Source: Paraflavitalea pollutisoli (GTDB lineage Bacteria; Bacteroidota; Bacteroidia; Chitinophagales; Chitinophagaceae). Taken from it: 64,000 nt of DNA. Where the stretch lies: assembly GCF_029360705.1 (NCBI RefSeq), contig NZ_JARKMX010000001.1:558001-622000 (forward strand), in the 5' to 3' direction. The number at the start of each line of letters is the position of its first letter. The stretch's first letter is position 1. The position numbers and the translations under genes were made by a program. This document shows, piece by piece, positions 17,727-26,425 of the stretch. Below the pieces are notes generated by a model. It saw only the letters and a list, made by a program, of their open reading frames with translations. It did no database searches and had not been told where the DNA came from.

Positions 17727-18809
17727 CTATTCAGCTTTCAATCTCAAATGGGCAATCACTTCGTGTGGGTCGTGAAATTCAAAATTGATCTTGTCGTTGT
17801 CTTTTACTTTCTGTACTCCTTCGAGGAGTATTTTGTCGGTAGCCTCGATGCCACTGGCTACTACATACAGGTCGGGCAGGTCGCCGGCAATGGTGATCAG
17901 CCGTGACTTGACGGTGTTGTCTTTGTCCACGACGAACACATACTTCTTATCCTGTATTTCGTAAGTTGCTTTTTGGGGAATGATCAGTGCGTTCTTCATG
18001 GGGATGGTCATCAATACCTTGCCTGTTTCGCCATGTTTCAGCAGCTTGTCGGGATTGGGAAACTTTGCCCGGAAGGCAATGTTGCCGGTTTCATTGTCAA
18101 ACTCACCTTCAATAAGTTCCACCTTGCCTTCGTAAGGCAATACGGTATTGTTGGCCAACAGCAGGTTGACCTTGGTATTGTTATGGCTCTTGGTGTTGGT
18201 TTGGTAATCGAGGTATTCTGGTTCAGACACGTTGAAGTAAGCAAACATCTGGCTGTTGTCCGATAGGCTGGTCAACAGTTCACCTTCATCGATCAGGCTT
18301 CCCAGTCTTTTAGGAATGCGGTCAATGATACCGTCAAACGGGGCTCTGATCTCGGTAAACGACAGGTGTAATTTGGCCAATGCCATTTCAGCCTTGGCCT
18401 GGTCTAATTTTGCCTGAGCAACAGCCTGTTCATTCTTGGAAACAATGTTCTTTTCAACGAGAGAGGTCGTGTTTTGTAACTCAATGTCGGCAGCCCTTGC
18501 TTCTGCTTCTGCCTTCAACAACTCGGCTTCATATACCTTGGGCATGATCTTGAATAAAACCTGTCCTGCCCGTACATACTGGCCTTCGTCAACAAATATA
18601 TTTTCAAGAAAGCCTTTTTCCTGCGCACGTATTTCAATGTTCTTGATAGACCGTATCTGCGACACATATTCTTTCGTAAACGCTGTGTCTACCTGTACGG
18701 GGCTGGTAACGGAAAACTTGCTGACTTCTTCTTTTTCTTCTGCCCTTGTGGTGCAGCTTGTCTGATACAACACGACGAGGAGGCTCGCCGCTACAACTAT
18801 TTTTTTCAT
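17727..18809 (-). CDS. RND efflux periplasmic adaptor (HlyD/MFP) lipoprotein
   Basis: Periplasmic adaptor of about 360 residues linking the pump and the outer-membrane channel. A lipoprotein signal MKKIVVAASLLVVLYQTSC places lipid-modified Cys at 19. The lipoyl half-motifs (IRAQEKGFLENIFVDEGQYV and APFDGIIDRIPKRLGSLIDE) flank a helical hairpin (AELLKAEAEARAADIEL). Beta-barrel and membrane-proximal domains follow. The frame opens 11 codons earlier, but the ATG at 18809 gives the proper signal peptide. It is the first gene of the RND operon. The upstream 150 bp shows no exact TAnnTTTG element. Confidence 0.95.
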   Translation of the reverse strand: MKKIVVAASLLVVLYQTSCTTRAEEKEEVSKFSVTSPVQVDTAFTKEYVSQIRSIKNIEIRAQEKGFLENIFVDEGQYVRAGQVLFKIMPKVYEAELLKAEAEARAADIELQNTTSLVEKNIVSKNEQAVAQAKLDQAKAEMALAKLHLSFTEIRAPFDGIIDRIPKRLGSLIDEGELLTSLSDNSQMFAYFNVSEPEYLDYQTNTKSHNNTKVNLLLANNTVLPYEGKVELIEGEFDNETGNIAFRAKFPNPDKLLKHGETGKVLMTIPMKNALIIPQKATYEIQDKKYVFVVDKDNTVKSRLITIAGDLPDLYVVASGIEATDKILLEGVQKVKDNDKINFEFHDPHEVIAHLRLKAE

Positions 18810-18962
18810 GACTGATTGTGCAATTGAAACGATAAAATGCAAGGAGGGTTCAACTCCTGTATGACTTAAATGGGTTTTGGCGATATTGTTAGCCTTGCCT
18901 GGCTATGGAGAATGGGCACCTGGTCCGGTTGCTGAAAGCAACTGAATGGCCGATGCAATCGG

Positions 18963-19364
18963 TCAGATCCGCAAAACTCTTTGTGTAAGATAAATATCGG
19001 GTAGGCGGCTGCAGAAGGGCAGCAGGTTGTTGGCGTAACTGCTCAGGTAATGAAGGCCGGAAATATGAGAGGGCGGAGGATTGCCCCGGGCCACCCATAA
19101 GGCCGTGCGGCTCAGTTGGCTGTAGGCATTGCCGGCTTCCTCATCTTCTGCATCCTCGCAAACAAGGCCTTCCTCATAAACGAGGTCTATATCCCTGTAT
19201 TGCGCCAGATCGTGGCTGTGGCCAGCCTGCTTGACCTGGTTTCTTTTATCAGCTTGCTGAGCGGCATAATAACCCACCGAGTAATGGTGTATGCCTGTAT
19301 ATACATACTGGGACCCCTTCAACAGGAGTGAACACAGGCATATCAAAAATAACACGGTTCTCAT
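18963..19364 (-). CDS. Small exported protein of unknown function
   Basis: I do not recognise a named domain. The product is 133 residues with an N-terminal hydrophobic signal-like segment (RTVLFLICLCSLLLKGS), then a His/Tyr-rich region (YTGIHHYSVGYYAAQQADKRN). An acidic stretch (DLVYEEGLVCEDAEDEEAG) follows, and the C-terminus ends in RLPDIYLTQRVLRI. Small proteins with this pattern and a closing xLRI occur in Chitinophagaceae as far as I recall, so I believe it is real. The frame opens 20 codons earlier, but the ATG at 19364 gives a clean signal. It lies between the RND operon and a DUF2459 gene on the same strand. Confidence 0.6.
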   Translation of the reverse strand: MRTVLFLICLCSLLLKGSQYVYTGIHHYSVGYYAAQQADKRNQVKQAGHSHDLAQYRDIDLVYEEGLVCEDAEDEEAGNAYSQLSRTALWVARGNPPPSHISGLHYLSSYANNLLPFCSRLPDIYLTQRVLRI

Positions 19365-19474
19365 TGCTTGCTTGATAAAGGTCGTGAAAGAATGTTTCGG
19401 AAAACCAATTCCACGAGCATGCAAAAATCAGAAGTTTCCTGATCTTAAGCAATGTAATTATGTTTATCCAATCG

Positions 19475-20185
19475 TTAATGGGTGGTTAACTGGTCGTTAA
19501 CGGAGGGCTTTTGCTTGTAATGATAGAAGATGCCCTTATCAAATGGCGTCCACAAGCAGGCGTTTTGATCCGCCGCCTTCAGCGCATTATTAGTCCAGGT
19601 ATTGCAGGTATGAAAAAGACTATAGCTTCCACCTGCCTCGTAAAAGGCATCGTGCTTACCGTACCGGGCATCGGCACCGATCATGATCGTCTTTCCCGTG
19701 CTATCCTTTTGCAGAGATTGTTCTATGAAAGCGATGAGTTTTTCATATTGATCCTGGCCAATGCTAAGTTTTACGCAGCGTTCGTTCTCCTGTAGTTCCT
19801 GGTAATAGGTAGCATGTATGGCCGCGCTACCCAGACCGAAGGCTGCATTGAAAGCAGTCCGTGCTTTGAGGTCCGACCAGGTAGGTGTCTCCAGGTAAAA
19901 GCCTTTATCGCCCCAGCCAATCCCGATATATTTGTATGACGAATCTCCCTGACGGGTATTGCTATAAGGGAACTCCAGGCTCCAGTCTTTTTGACTACTT
20001 CTTACCGGTACTACTACATCCGTGTGAACACCATTCGTTTTCAAATAGATATCCACGGTTGTGCCCGTAGCGGCGATCCCTTTCACCAGGATACGCGACA
20101 AGGCCCAGGCTGCTCCCAGGTATAGCAATACCAGGGCTACGAATGTTAGCAGGGTATATCCGGTGTACTTGAGTAGTTTCCTCAT
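19475..20185 (-). CDS. DUF2459 / TIGR02117-family membrane-anchored protein
   Basis: Protein of 236 residues with one N-terminal transmembrane segment (YTGYTLLTFVALVLLYLGAAW). The family core is well matched: YLKTNGVHTDVVVPV, GIGWGDKGFYLETPTW, and LFHTCNTWTNNALKAA with conserved Cys and Asn/Trp. The Cys/His arrangement resembles papain-like NlpC folds, but no activity is established. In other bacteria such genes occur near polyhydroxyalkanoate or envelope genes, which I do not see here. The frame opens 13 codons earlier, but ATG 20185 (MRKLLKYTGYT) gives the anchor directly. Confidence 0.85.
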   Translation of the reverse strand: MRKLLKYTGYTLLTFVALVLLYLGAAWALSRILVKGIAATGTTVDIYLKTNGVHTDVVVPVRSSQKDWSLEFPYSNTRQGDSSYKYIGIGWGDKGFYLETPTWSDLKARTAFNAAFGLGSAAIHATYYQELQENERCVKLSIGQDQYEKLIAFIEQSLQKDSTGKTIMIGADARYGKHDAFYEAGGSYSLFHTCNTWTNNALKAADQNACLWTPFDKGIFYHYKQKPSVNDQLTTH

Positions 20186-20272
20186 ACAGAGATAAAGGTT
20201 AGCGGTTAATATTGATTCTGCCATCCACCAAAAGGTAACCCGTTATCGGGAAGTCCATGATAGCTACCCAAG

Positions 20273-20299
20273 AAAAAAGCTACCCTCGTGGGTAGCTTT
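20273..20299 (-). terminator. Terminator of the T9SS cargo gene
   Basis: Perfect 10-bp inverted repeat aaagctaccc / gggtagcttt with a 4-nt loop, then a T-run on the minus strand. It lies 43 bp after the stop. An extra copy of the left arm core (tagctaccca) lies at 20261-20270. Confidence 0.85.
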
Positions 20300-20341
20300 G
20301 AGTATATCATTGCTTGCTGGGAATGTCGAATGAAGTGGTTG

Positions 20342-23300
20342 TTACTGCTTCAGGACCGATATAACAGATGGTGTGCTTTGTCCGTAACCATTTATCGAGA
20401 TAAAGTACAAGCCCGCACCCAAACGACTGAGGTCGAGAGGAACCTGGTTCCATCCTTTACGGAACTGAACAGACTGCTGAAGCACGACCTGGCCAAAACT
20501 GTTTGTGACCACGACGTTCTGTTTGGTATTGTCGGTCAATAAGATCTTCACGGTTACGCGGCCCGTAGTGGGGTTCGGGTTGGCTTTGGCTGACGTGACA
20601 AGTGTCTTCTCTCCGCAAAGCGAGAGGTTGACGGCTTTACTGGTCGTCACGGAGCAACCGTTGGGATTTACGTAGGTGTACTGAACAGATTGAAGGCTAG
20701 GCTTCAGGGTATCGATAAACCAGGTATTTCCATACACGCCGGGTCCGGAGAATACGCCGCCTGGTAAATTGGCGGTTAGTTTAACCCGACCATCAGACAG
20801 GCACAGGATATTAGGCAGATCGATCACTGGTTTCTCTACAGGCTTCACCCGCAACTTGACAACCTGGGTGTGCGTAATACGGCCGGGAGCTGTCAAGGCA
20901 CATCGGTAATAAACGTCATGGTCTGCCGTGGTCGACAACTGTGCTTGCGTAGCGCCAGAGATGTTGGTCCAGTTGCTGCTGTCGGAGCTTTGCTGCCATT
21001 GGTAGCCTACCGGTATTTGGATGGTTGTATTGGCCTCCGTAACAAAGCTGGTCGCGGTACCTGCACAAACCGTTTGTTCTTCCGGTTGATGCTGGATGTG
21101 GATGGTGGCCCCTTCAATGGTCAACAGGCCATGTACGAGCTTCATTTCGTAGTTTGCTGCATCGCCTCCCTGGAGTATGATTGGGTAGTCGCCCGGTACA
21201 CTGGCAGTTGTTGCAGTTGTTTTAATAGTCGGTTTTGTAATACTCGATACATTTTCATTCAATACAAAACCTTCGTAGCTGATCGTGAACTCGGGTATAG
21301 GTTCTCCGAAAGCCATGGTCTTGTTGTCTGCTGTCACCGTCAGTTCTTTGCGGTTGATCAGCAATTGGATGTCTACACTGGGAGCCGCATCGTAGGTGTC
21401 GTCACCAGGCTGGCTGGCTGTGATGGTCACTGCACCGGCCTTTTTGGGCCTGATATGCCATTTGTGCTCATCGATCGGGTCCTGGTAGAGGTCTGCCACA
21501 TCATAGTTGTTCAGGGTATAGGTGATCGGTAAGCCTGAGCTGGCAGTGGCTGTCAGGGTGGTATCACCATCACCATAAGTAAGTGTAATATCTTCTGCTG
21601 TGATAACCTGGTCTTTGCTGTTGGTCTCGAAGGCACCAAGATCTGGTGTACTGCCACCGATACGCGGCTTGCCCGCCAGGTCGGTGGTAATATGAGTAAG
21701 ATCGGGTGATTGTCCAGACATATAGTAGAAGAAACTGCCGGTGTTGATGGTGATGCTGCCAGGCTTGAGTGTATAGTTGCCAGCTGCGGGATTGGTGAAC
21801 CCTGGGTCGAGCGCACCATCGATATTACCATTGTCAACATCTTCCGGCATGCCCTCGATCAGGCTGTACAATACTACCGGATAGCTGTTGTCATCATAGA
21901 TGGGGGAGCTGTTGCCCGAAACGATCGTGTTACGGATCAGCGGGTTGGAGTTGATATTGATATAGCCACCTGCTTCTACTCCTGCGAAGTTTCCGGTGAT
22001 CGTGAGGTTCGTCAATACAGGTTGCGACATGTTGGTATTGGCTATACCTCCACCCTGGAAGTCGGTAAAATTGTTATAGACCAGCAAATTGGTAAAGACC
22101 GGTGAAGACTGATCGTTATAAATGCCGCCTCCGTAGAACATGCTCCGGTTGCCATAAATAATGAGGTTGCTATAGGCAGGAGAAGACATATAGTTGTGGA
22201 TACCACCGCCACCCAGCCTGGTAACATATTCACCATTTACTATAATGTCTTCGAGCACTTCGCTGTTGCCTCCGCTACCTGTAATGGTAAACCCATCCAG
22301 CAAAGCGCTACCTACATCTCCGGACGCCACCACGATGTGACAAGCATTGTCGATGGTGTTATTGATCGTAAGATCGGCACCGGTACCGCTGATAACATCG
22401 TTGTCGTTGAAATCACCACTCAGGATTGACTTGTTGATGGTTAAAGACCGATTGCGTTCTGCAAGGCTGCTTTCCGTGCCGGCAAAACCACCATACACCT
22501 GAACGTTCTTCACCAGTAAGAAAGAATTGTAAGAGCCGTCGGCAATACCAAACAGGTTGTCGGCGGGGCTATACAAGGGTTTGTACGTGCCTCCGGCTAC
22601 CCAGATCTGTAATGGATGTTCGCTGGTCCAATCTGCTTCCCGTAGCTTGGCATAACGCAGGGCGTCGGCAAGTTCCCGAACAGACGTAGCCCAGGTGCCG
22701 CCATCACCGGAATTGAAATTTTGCTTGTTTACATAAATAATATTGCCGACAGGGTTGATACCTTTAACCGCCATCACAAAATTGCCAATGGGGTCGGATA
22801 TACAACCATTGTTGTGCACCTCTACATATACATTGTCATTGTTGGCCGGGTGATAGGTATAAACGTTTTCCGGTCCACTCTGTGCCGCTACTCCATTGAT
22901 CATGAAAGTATATGTTTCGAACCCTTCCGTTGCGGTAAAGGTTACAGGGGTGCCTGCTACTATTTCACCTTCTTCCGACCGCTGCAATTCGGCTCCGGGC
23001 CCTGCCAAGATACCGATCTTCAGGCTCCCCAGGGTGGTATAGTGCGTAGCAGCACCGCCTTCGGCAGCAAATGTAAAATAACGATTGGCAGGCGTGATCG
23101 CGGGATCAGCCACGCCTACCGGCGATTGATCAGCTTCATCCATTCGCACGCCGGCAAAGAATACGGCACCAGCTTCAGGCAGTACTGGTTGGTAAAAGGT
23201 CAGGGTAACCTCGTTGTTCAGATCACCGCTGCTTGCATAAAAAGGTTCGGAGTCGGCAATGATATTACCGACTTCGTCGAGCAACACACCGGTAATTGAC

Positions 23301-23983
23301 TTGCCAACATTGGTGGGGTCATCCGACAGGTGTACCGTCACGCCTTTTATATATACAGGAATAGTGGGGGCAGTATACCGGGCACTGACGATACCCGTGC
23401 CGGAACCGAATCCAAAACCGGTAGTGATGGGCTCGGTGCCTGTAAAACCATATTTGTTACAGCTGATCTCCTGGGCCGACTGCTTACTGTCGTTGCTATG
23501 ATCCTCGTCATTGGCATCAAACGGCAATGCGGCTTCGATTTGCTGCGAACCGGAATTGGTTACTGAGCCAAGAAAAGTGAGGGTAGTAGATTCGCCCGCC
23601 GGCAGCGAGGCGATCGTTTCCGTCAGACTTTCTGCATTGGCCCCTGCAATCGTCAGGGCAACGGCGATATCCGTTTTATCACCAGAGCCGTTGTTGGTAA
23701 CCGTCACGAAGATCTTGTTCTCTCCCGACCATAACCTGTTGAAGGTTTTGTATTCGGGCACCAATTCGGTGATGGCCAGGTCTTCCGAGGCTGTCGAATT
23801 CCTTTGTGTGCCATTATGACTACTGACGGCTCCTGCTCTTTTATCTGCCGGAGGTTTTCCGGAGAAGGTAGCATAGTGAGCGCTGGTGGCACAAACTGCA
23901 AACAGTGAAGCCATGGTAACCAATGACCTTACTTTACTACCGGATAGCGACGATAAAAAAAACGGGGGTACAGTTTTTATCAT
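20342..23983 (-). CDS. Large secreted beta-helix/MBG protein with T9SS type A sorting domain
   Basis: Cell-surface or secreted protein of 1213 residues. In order: an N-terminal hydrophobic signal (about 20-40, LVTMASLFAVCATSAHYATF), a CARDB-like beta domain (about 65-170), a region of beta-sandwich character, and a parallel beta-helix of the choice-of-anchor Q type (about 420-800, starting VNKQNFNSGDGGTWATSV with repeated GGGIxN motifs). Two MBG-like modules follow (about 815-980; ITLTYGDGDTT, LTVTADNKTMAFGEPIPEF), then an Ig-like Cys-containing domain. A C-terminal T9SS domain closes it (NPNPTTGRVTVKILL to GAGLYFISINGY). It should be exported by Sec, then by the type IX system. It may be an adhesin or polysaccharide-interacting protein. 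No catalytic motif is seen. Confidence 0.88.
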   Translation of the reverse strand: MIKTVPPFFLSSLSGSKVRSLVTMASLFAVCATSAHYATFSGKPPADKRAGAVSSHNGTQRNSTASEDLAITELVPEYKTFNRLWSGENKIFVTVTNNGSGDKTDIAVALTIAGANAESLTETIASLPAGESTTLTFLGSVTNSGSQQIEAALPFDANDEDHSNDSKQSAQEISCNKYGFTGTEPITTGFGFGSGTGIVSARYTAPTIPVYIKGVTVHLSDDPTNVGKSITGVLLDEVGNIIADSEPFYASSGDLNNEVTLTFYQPVLPEAGAVFFAGVRMDEADQSPVGVADPAITPANRYFTFAAEGGAATHYTTLGSLKIGILAGPGAELQRSEEGEIVAGTPVTFTATEGFETYTFMINGVAAQSGPENVYTYHPANNDNVYVEVHNNGCISDPIGNFVMAVKGINPVGNIIYVNKQNFNSGDGGTWATSVRELADALRYAKLREADWTSEHPLQIWVAGGTYKPLYSPADNLFGIADGSYNSFLLVKNVQVYGGFAGTESSLAERNRSLTINKSILSGDFNDNDVISGTGADLTINNTIDNACHIVVASGDVGSALLDGFTITGSGGNSEVLEDIIVNGEYVTRLGGGGIHNYMSSPAYSNLIIYGNRSMFYGGGIYNDQSSPVFTNLLVYNNFTDFQGGGIANTNMSQPVLTNLTITGNFAGVEAGGYININSNPLIRNTIVSGNSSPIYDDNSYPVVLYSLIEGMPEDVDNGNIDGALDPGFTNPAAGNYTLKPGSITINTGSFFYYMSGQSPDLTHITTDLAGKPRIGGSTPDLGAFETNSKDQVITAEDITLTYGDGDTTLTATASSGLPITYTLNNYDVADLYQDPIDEHKWHIRPKKAGAVTITASQPGDDTYDAAPSVDIQLLINRKELTVTADNKTMAFGEPIPEFTISYEGFVLNENVSSITKPTIKTTATTASVPGDYPIILQGGDAANYEMKLVHGLLTIEGATIHIQHQPEEQTVCAGTATSFVTEANTTIQIPVGYQWQQSSDSSNWTNISGATQAQLSTTADHDVYYRCALTAPGRITHTQVVKLRVKPVEKPVIDLPNILCLSDGRVKLTANLPGGVFSGPGVYGNTWFIDTLKPSLQSVQYTYVNPNGCSVTTSKAVNLSLCGEKTLVTSAKANPNPTTGRVTVKILLTDNTKQNVVVTNSFGQVVLQQSVQFRKGWNQVPLDLSRLGAGLYFISINGYGQSTPSVISVLKQ

Positions 23984-24145
23984 GGAATAGAGGATTATGG
24001 TCCCGCCAACTGCTGCCGACGGAGTATTAGTACTGGGTAACGGATTCCGCGAATGTTATATTGTTCCTAAAATTGGAATAATGACATTAACCGGGCAGCT
24101 ATTGTGCCGGGTTAGCCATAATGGGATTAATTCCCCATCAGGGAA

Positions 24146-24964
24146 TCAATTGAGCCCCGAAAGCGCCTGGGTGATCGGCGACATGCCGTTGGGATATAGA
24201 GAAGGAGCGTAGCCGGTAAACGACTTGAATTCCCGAATGAAATGGGATTGGTCAAAATACCCACAGTCGTAGGCGATGGAAGTGAGGGAGAATCGCTGCT
24301 CGTTCACCAGCCGCAAACTGTGCTGAAACCGGTTGATCTTGCTGTATAATTTTGGCGTAAGCCCGGTATACTGGAGAAAGAGTTTTTGGAGATAACGTGC
24401 GGTAATGCCATAGCGTGCAGCCACATTATCGAGGTTGTCGAAGAAATCCCTGCTGCCGATCTCCCGCATGACATCGTTGACGATCGATAATTTATTGAAC
24501 TTCCGCTCGAACCGGGTAAGCCGTGCCCGCAAATAATCTTCTACGAGTTGGATGCGTTGCTGCCGGACAGTTGTATCCAATAATCGCTGATGGAGTTGTC
24601 TTACGGCGTGATCCGCTGCCTGGCTATAGTCTACCACCTGGTTGGTAAAAAGGTCAGCCTTGTCGCTCAGGAAGAATGGAGCTGCCTGTGGAAAGAGGCG
24701 GATGCCCAGCATACTGTTCCGGCCGATGGAGCGTACCGGCAACGGCCGCACGATCTGCCCCCATAGCTCAATCGCCGGGTGCGTGAGGAAATCGCTGTCG
24801 GGGGCTGTTTGCCATTGGCCGTCGCCCAGGTTAAAAATGATCTCCATATGTCCACTGGGCAATACCGTATCATCAAATGCCACTGCCGAATCGGATTCGT
24901 ACAAATAATAGCATTTTACGTACTGTCTCAGTGGCGGCCCCGGTTGGTACTCCTGGTAGAACAT
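24146..24964 (-). CDS. AraC-family regulator with DUF6597-type N-terminus
   Basis: Soluble transcriptional regulator of 272 residues. The N-terminal sensing half begins YQEYQPGPPLRQYVKCYYLYE (DUF6597-like) and contains TVLPSGHMEIIFNLGD and GIRLFPQAAPFFL. The C-terminal AraC double helix-turn-helix (about 180-270) has NVAARYGITARYLQKLFLQY and TSIAYDCGYFDQSHFIREF. The start at 24964 (MFYQEYQ) is preferred over an ATG 9 codons earlier. A TAnnTTTG element on the minus strand (25036-25029) lies 65 bp upstream. It is divergent from a second, membrane-embedded AraC gene. Confidence 0.9.
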   Translation of the reverse strand: MFYQEYQPGPPLRQYVKCYYLYESDSAVAFDDTVLPSGHMEIIFNLGDGQWQTAPDSDFLTHPAIELWGQIVRPLPVRSIGRNSMLGIRLFPQAAPFFLSDKADLFTNQVVDYSQAADHAVRQLHQRLLDTTVRQQRIQLVEDYLRARLTRFERKFNKLSIVNDVMREIGSRDFFDNLDNVAARYGITARYLQKLFLQYTGLTPKLYSKINRFQHSLRLVNEQRFSLTSIAYDCGYFDQSHFIREFKSFTGYAPSLYPNGMSPITQALSGLN

Positions 24965-25028
24965 ATACTGATGTTTTTGCGTACAGACCACGCTTCTTTA
25001 AAATTACGCATTGCCAGCTGTACAACCC

Positions 25029-25036
25029 CAAAATTA
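25029..25036 (-). promoter_or_regulatory. Bacteroidota -7 element of AraC gene
   Basis: TAATTTTG read on the minus strand, 65 bp upstream of ATG 24964. Confidence 0.45.
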
Positions 25037-25206
25037 AACGAGGCACTGCGTTGCGCATTGTAAAAATCGGAACAAATGGACCAGTGGCTGGTGTCAGGTA
25101 CCACAAAATCCTACCTTTACCCATAAGCCACACCGGTATCTTAGTACGACCAGTGGGCTATGCCGGTAAAGGCAGTCGGGTGGAATCTAAAACGCTCTAT
25201 AAGCGC

Positions 25207-26292
25207 ATGACAGACAGCAAGTATATCCTTTTCTTTTTCGGATGCCTGGGGGCATTCAATGGTATTGTTTTCGGGATCTGGCTGATTATCCGGTCCCGCA
25301 AGAAACAGCTGTCCGACCTGTTTCTGGGAAGCCTGCTCCTGGCACTCAGCATTCGGATCGGTAAGTCGGTATTTGTTTTCTTCAACCCGGACCTGGCAAA
25401 AATATACCTACAACTGGGATTGTCTGCCTGTTTGTTCATCGGTCCGGCCCTGTACTTCTACACCCGTTCTGCGATGGAGCAGATCACGGAAATTCCCCGG
25501 TCCTGGAAATGGCAGATCGGCCTGTTGTTGGCAGCCATCGTACTGGTAGGAGGCTTTGCGCCCTACCCTGTATATCCCGAATTCTGGGGCACGTACATTA
25601 TCCGCGCCATCTATACGGTTTGGCTGGTGTATGTCGTGGCGACCCTCGTGAAGCTTTGGCCTGTCATGGTCAAGTCGGTGAAAAGGGCAGTCTGGAAAAA
25701 ACTGGGCCTGCAAAAGCAGGAAAAGTGGCTGCTGACGATCGTATTGGCCAATGTGGTCATTTTTACGACCTTTTTTCTTAGTCTCGTGGGTCGGCAATGC
25801 CAGCTTTACCTAAGCGGCTCCCTCATCTTCACGTTTGTGCTCTATGCAGTGGCCTTATGGGTCATGTATAAAAAGAAAGAACCTGTTACCGTTCAGGCAC
25901 CCCCACCGCCCAAATACGCCAATAAAAAGGTGGAGGAGGGGGAAGCGAAGGCGCTGTTAGCCCGCTTGGATCAGCTCATGGTAGAACAGGAACTGTATAA
26001 AAATACCGATCTCACCCTGGCCGAGCTGGCCGCATCCGTTGCCGTGTCGAGCCACCAGCTTTCACAGGTATTGAATGATAACCTGGGCAAGAACTTTACT
26101 TTCTACATCAACGAATACCGTATTAAAAAAGCCTGCGCGATGATCGCCGGCAACCATCCTTTTTCGCTGGAAGCCATCGGATACGAGGTTGGCTTCAATT
26201 CTAAGTCCACTTTTTACACCGCTTTCCGCAAGGTCATGGCTACTACGCCGGCTTTGTACAAGGAAGGTCTGGAGAAAATGGATACTATATAA
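25207..26292 (+). CDS. Membrane-embedded AraC-family regulator (seven-helix sensor)
   Basis: Protein of 361 residues. The N-terminal two thirds contains seven hydrophobic helices, beginning YILFFFGCLGAFNGIVFGIW and ending LIFTFVLYAVALWVMY. The C-terminal AraC DNA-binding domain (about 250-360) has LTLAELAASVAVSSHQLSQVLN and SLEAIGYEVGFNSKSTFYTAFRK. DNA binding must occur while the protein is membrane-bound or after release. The frame is open for 110 codons before ATG 25207, but that stretch overlaps the divergent AraC gene's leader and looks non-coding. The beta-barrel gene downstream starts 133 bp on with its own promoter element and is a plausible target. Confidence 0.88.
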   Translation: MTDSKYILFFFGCLGAFNGIVFGIWLIIRSRKKQLSDLFLGSLLLALSIRIGKSVFVFFNPDLAKIYLQLGLSACLFIGPALYFYTRSAMEQITEIPRSWKWQIGLLLAAIVLVGGFAPYPVYPEFWGTYIIRAIYTVWLVYVVATLVKLWPVMVKSVKRAVWKKLGLQKQEKWLLTIVLANVVIFTTFFLSLVGRQCQLYLSGSLIFTFVLYAVALWVMYKKKEPVTVQAPPPPKYANKKVEEGEAKALLARLDQLMVEQELYKNTDLTLAELAASVAVSSHQLSQVLNDNLGKNFTFYINEYRIKKACAMIAGNHPFSLEAIGYEVGFNSKSTFYTAFRKVMATTPALYKEGLEKMDTI

Positions 26293-26391
26293 TCGACTTA
26301 TTAGTAGGTGGTTAATTTAATGTCGTGTACGGATCTATAATTCCGAACCTCCGGATTAATAGTACCGGACCCCACCAGTTGGCCTCCCGGC

Positions 26392-26399
26392 TACTTTTG
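26392..26399 (+). promoter_or_regulatory. Bacteroidota -7 element of the beta-barrel gene
   Basis: TACTTTTG, 26 bp upstream of the ATG at 26426. Confidence 0.5.
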
Positions 26400-26425
26400 G
26401 TCGTTGCCCAATCGGCAACGGCTAA

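Noticed and set aside
24091-24147. Hairpins downstream of the AraC gene at 24146
   Set aside because: The stems have an internal mismatch or only six pairs and no T-run follows on the minus strand; too weak to call a terminator.
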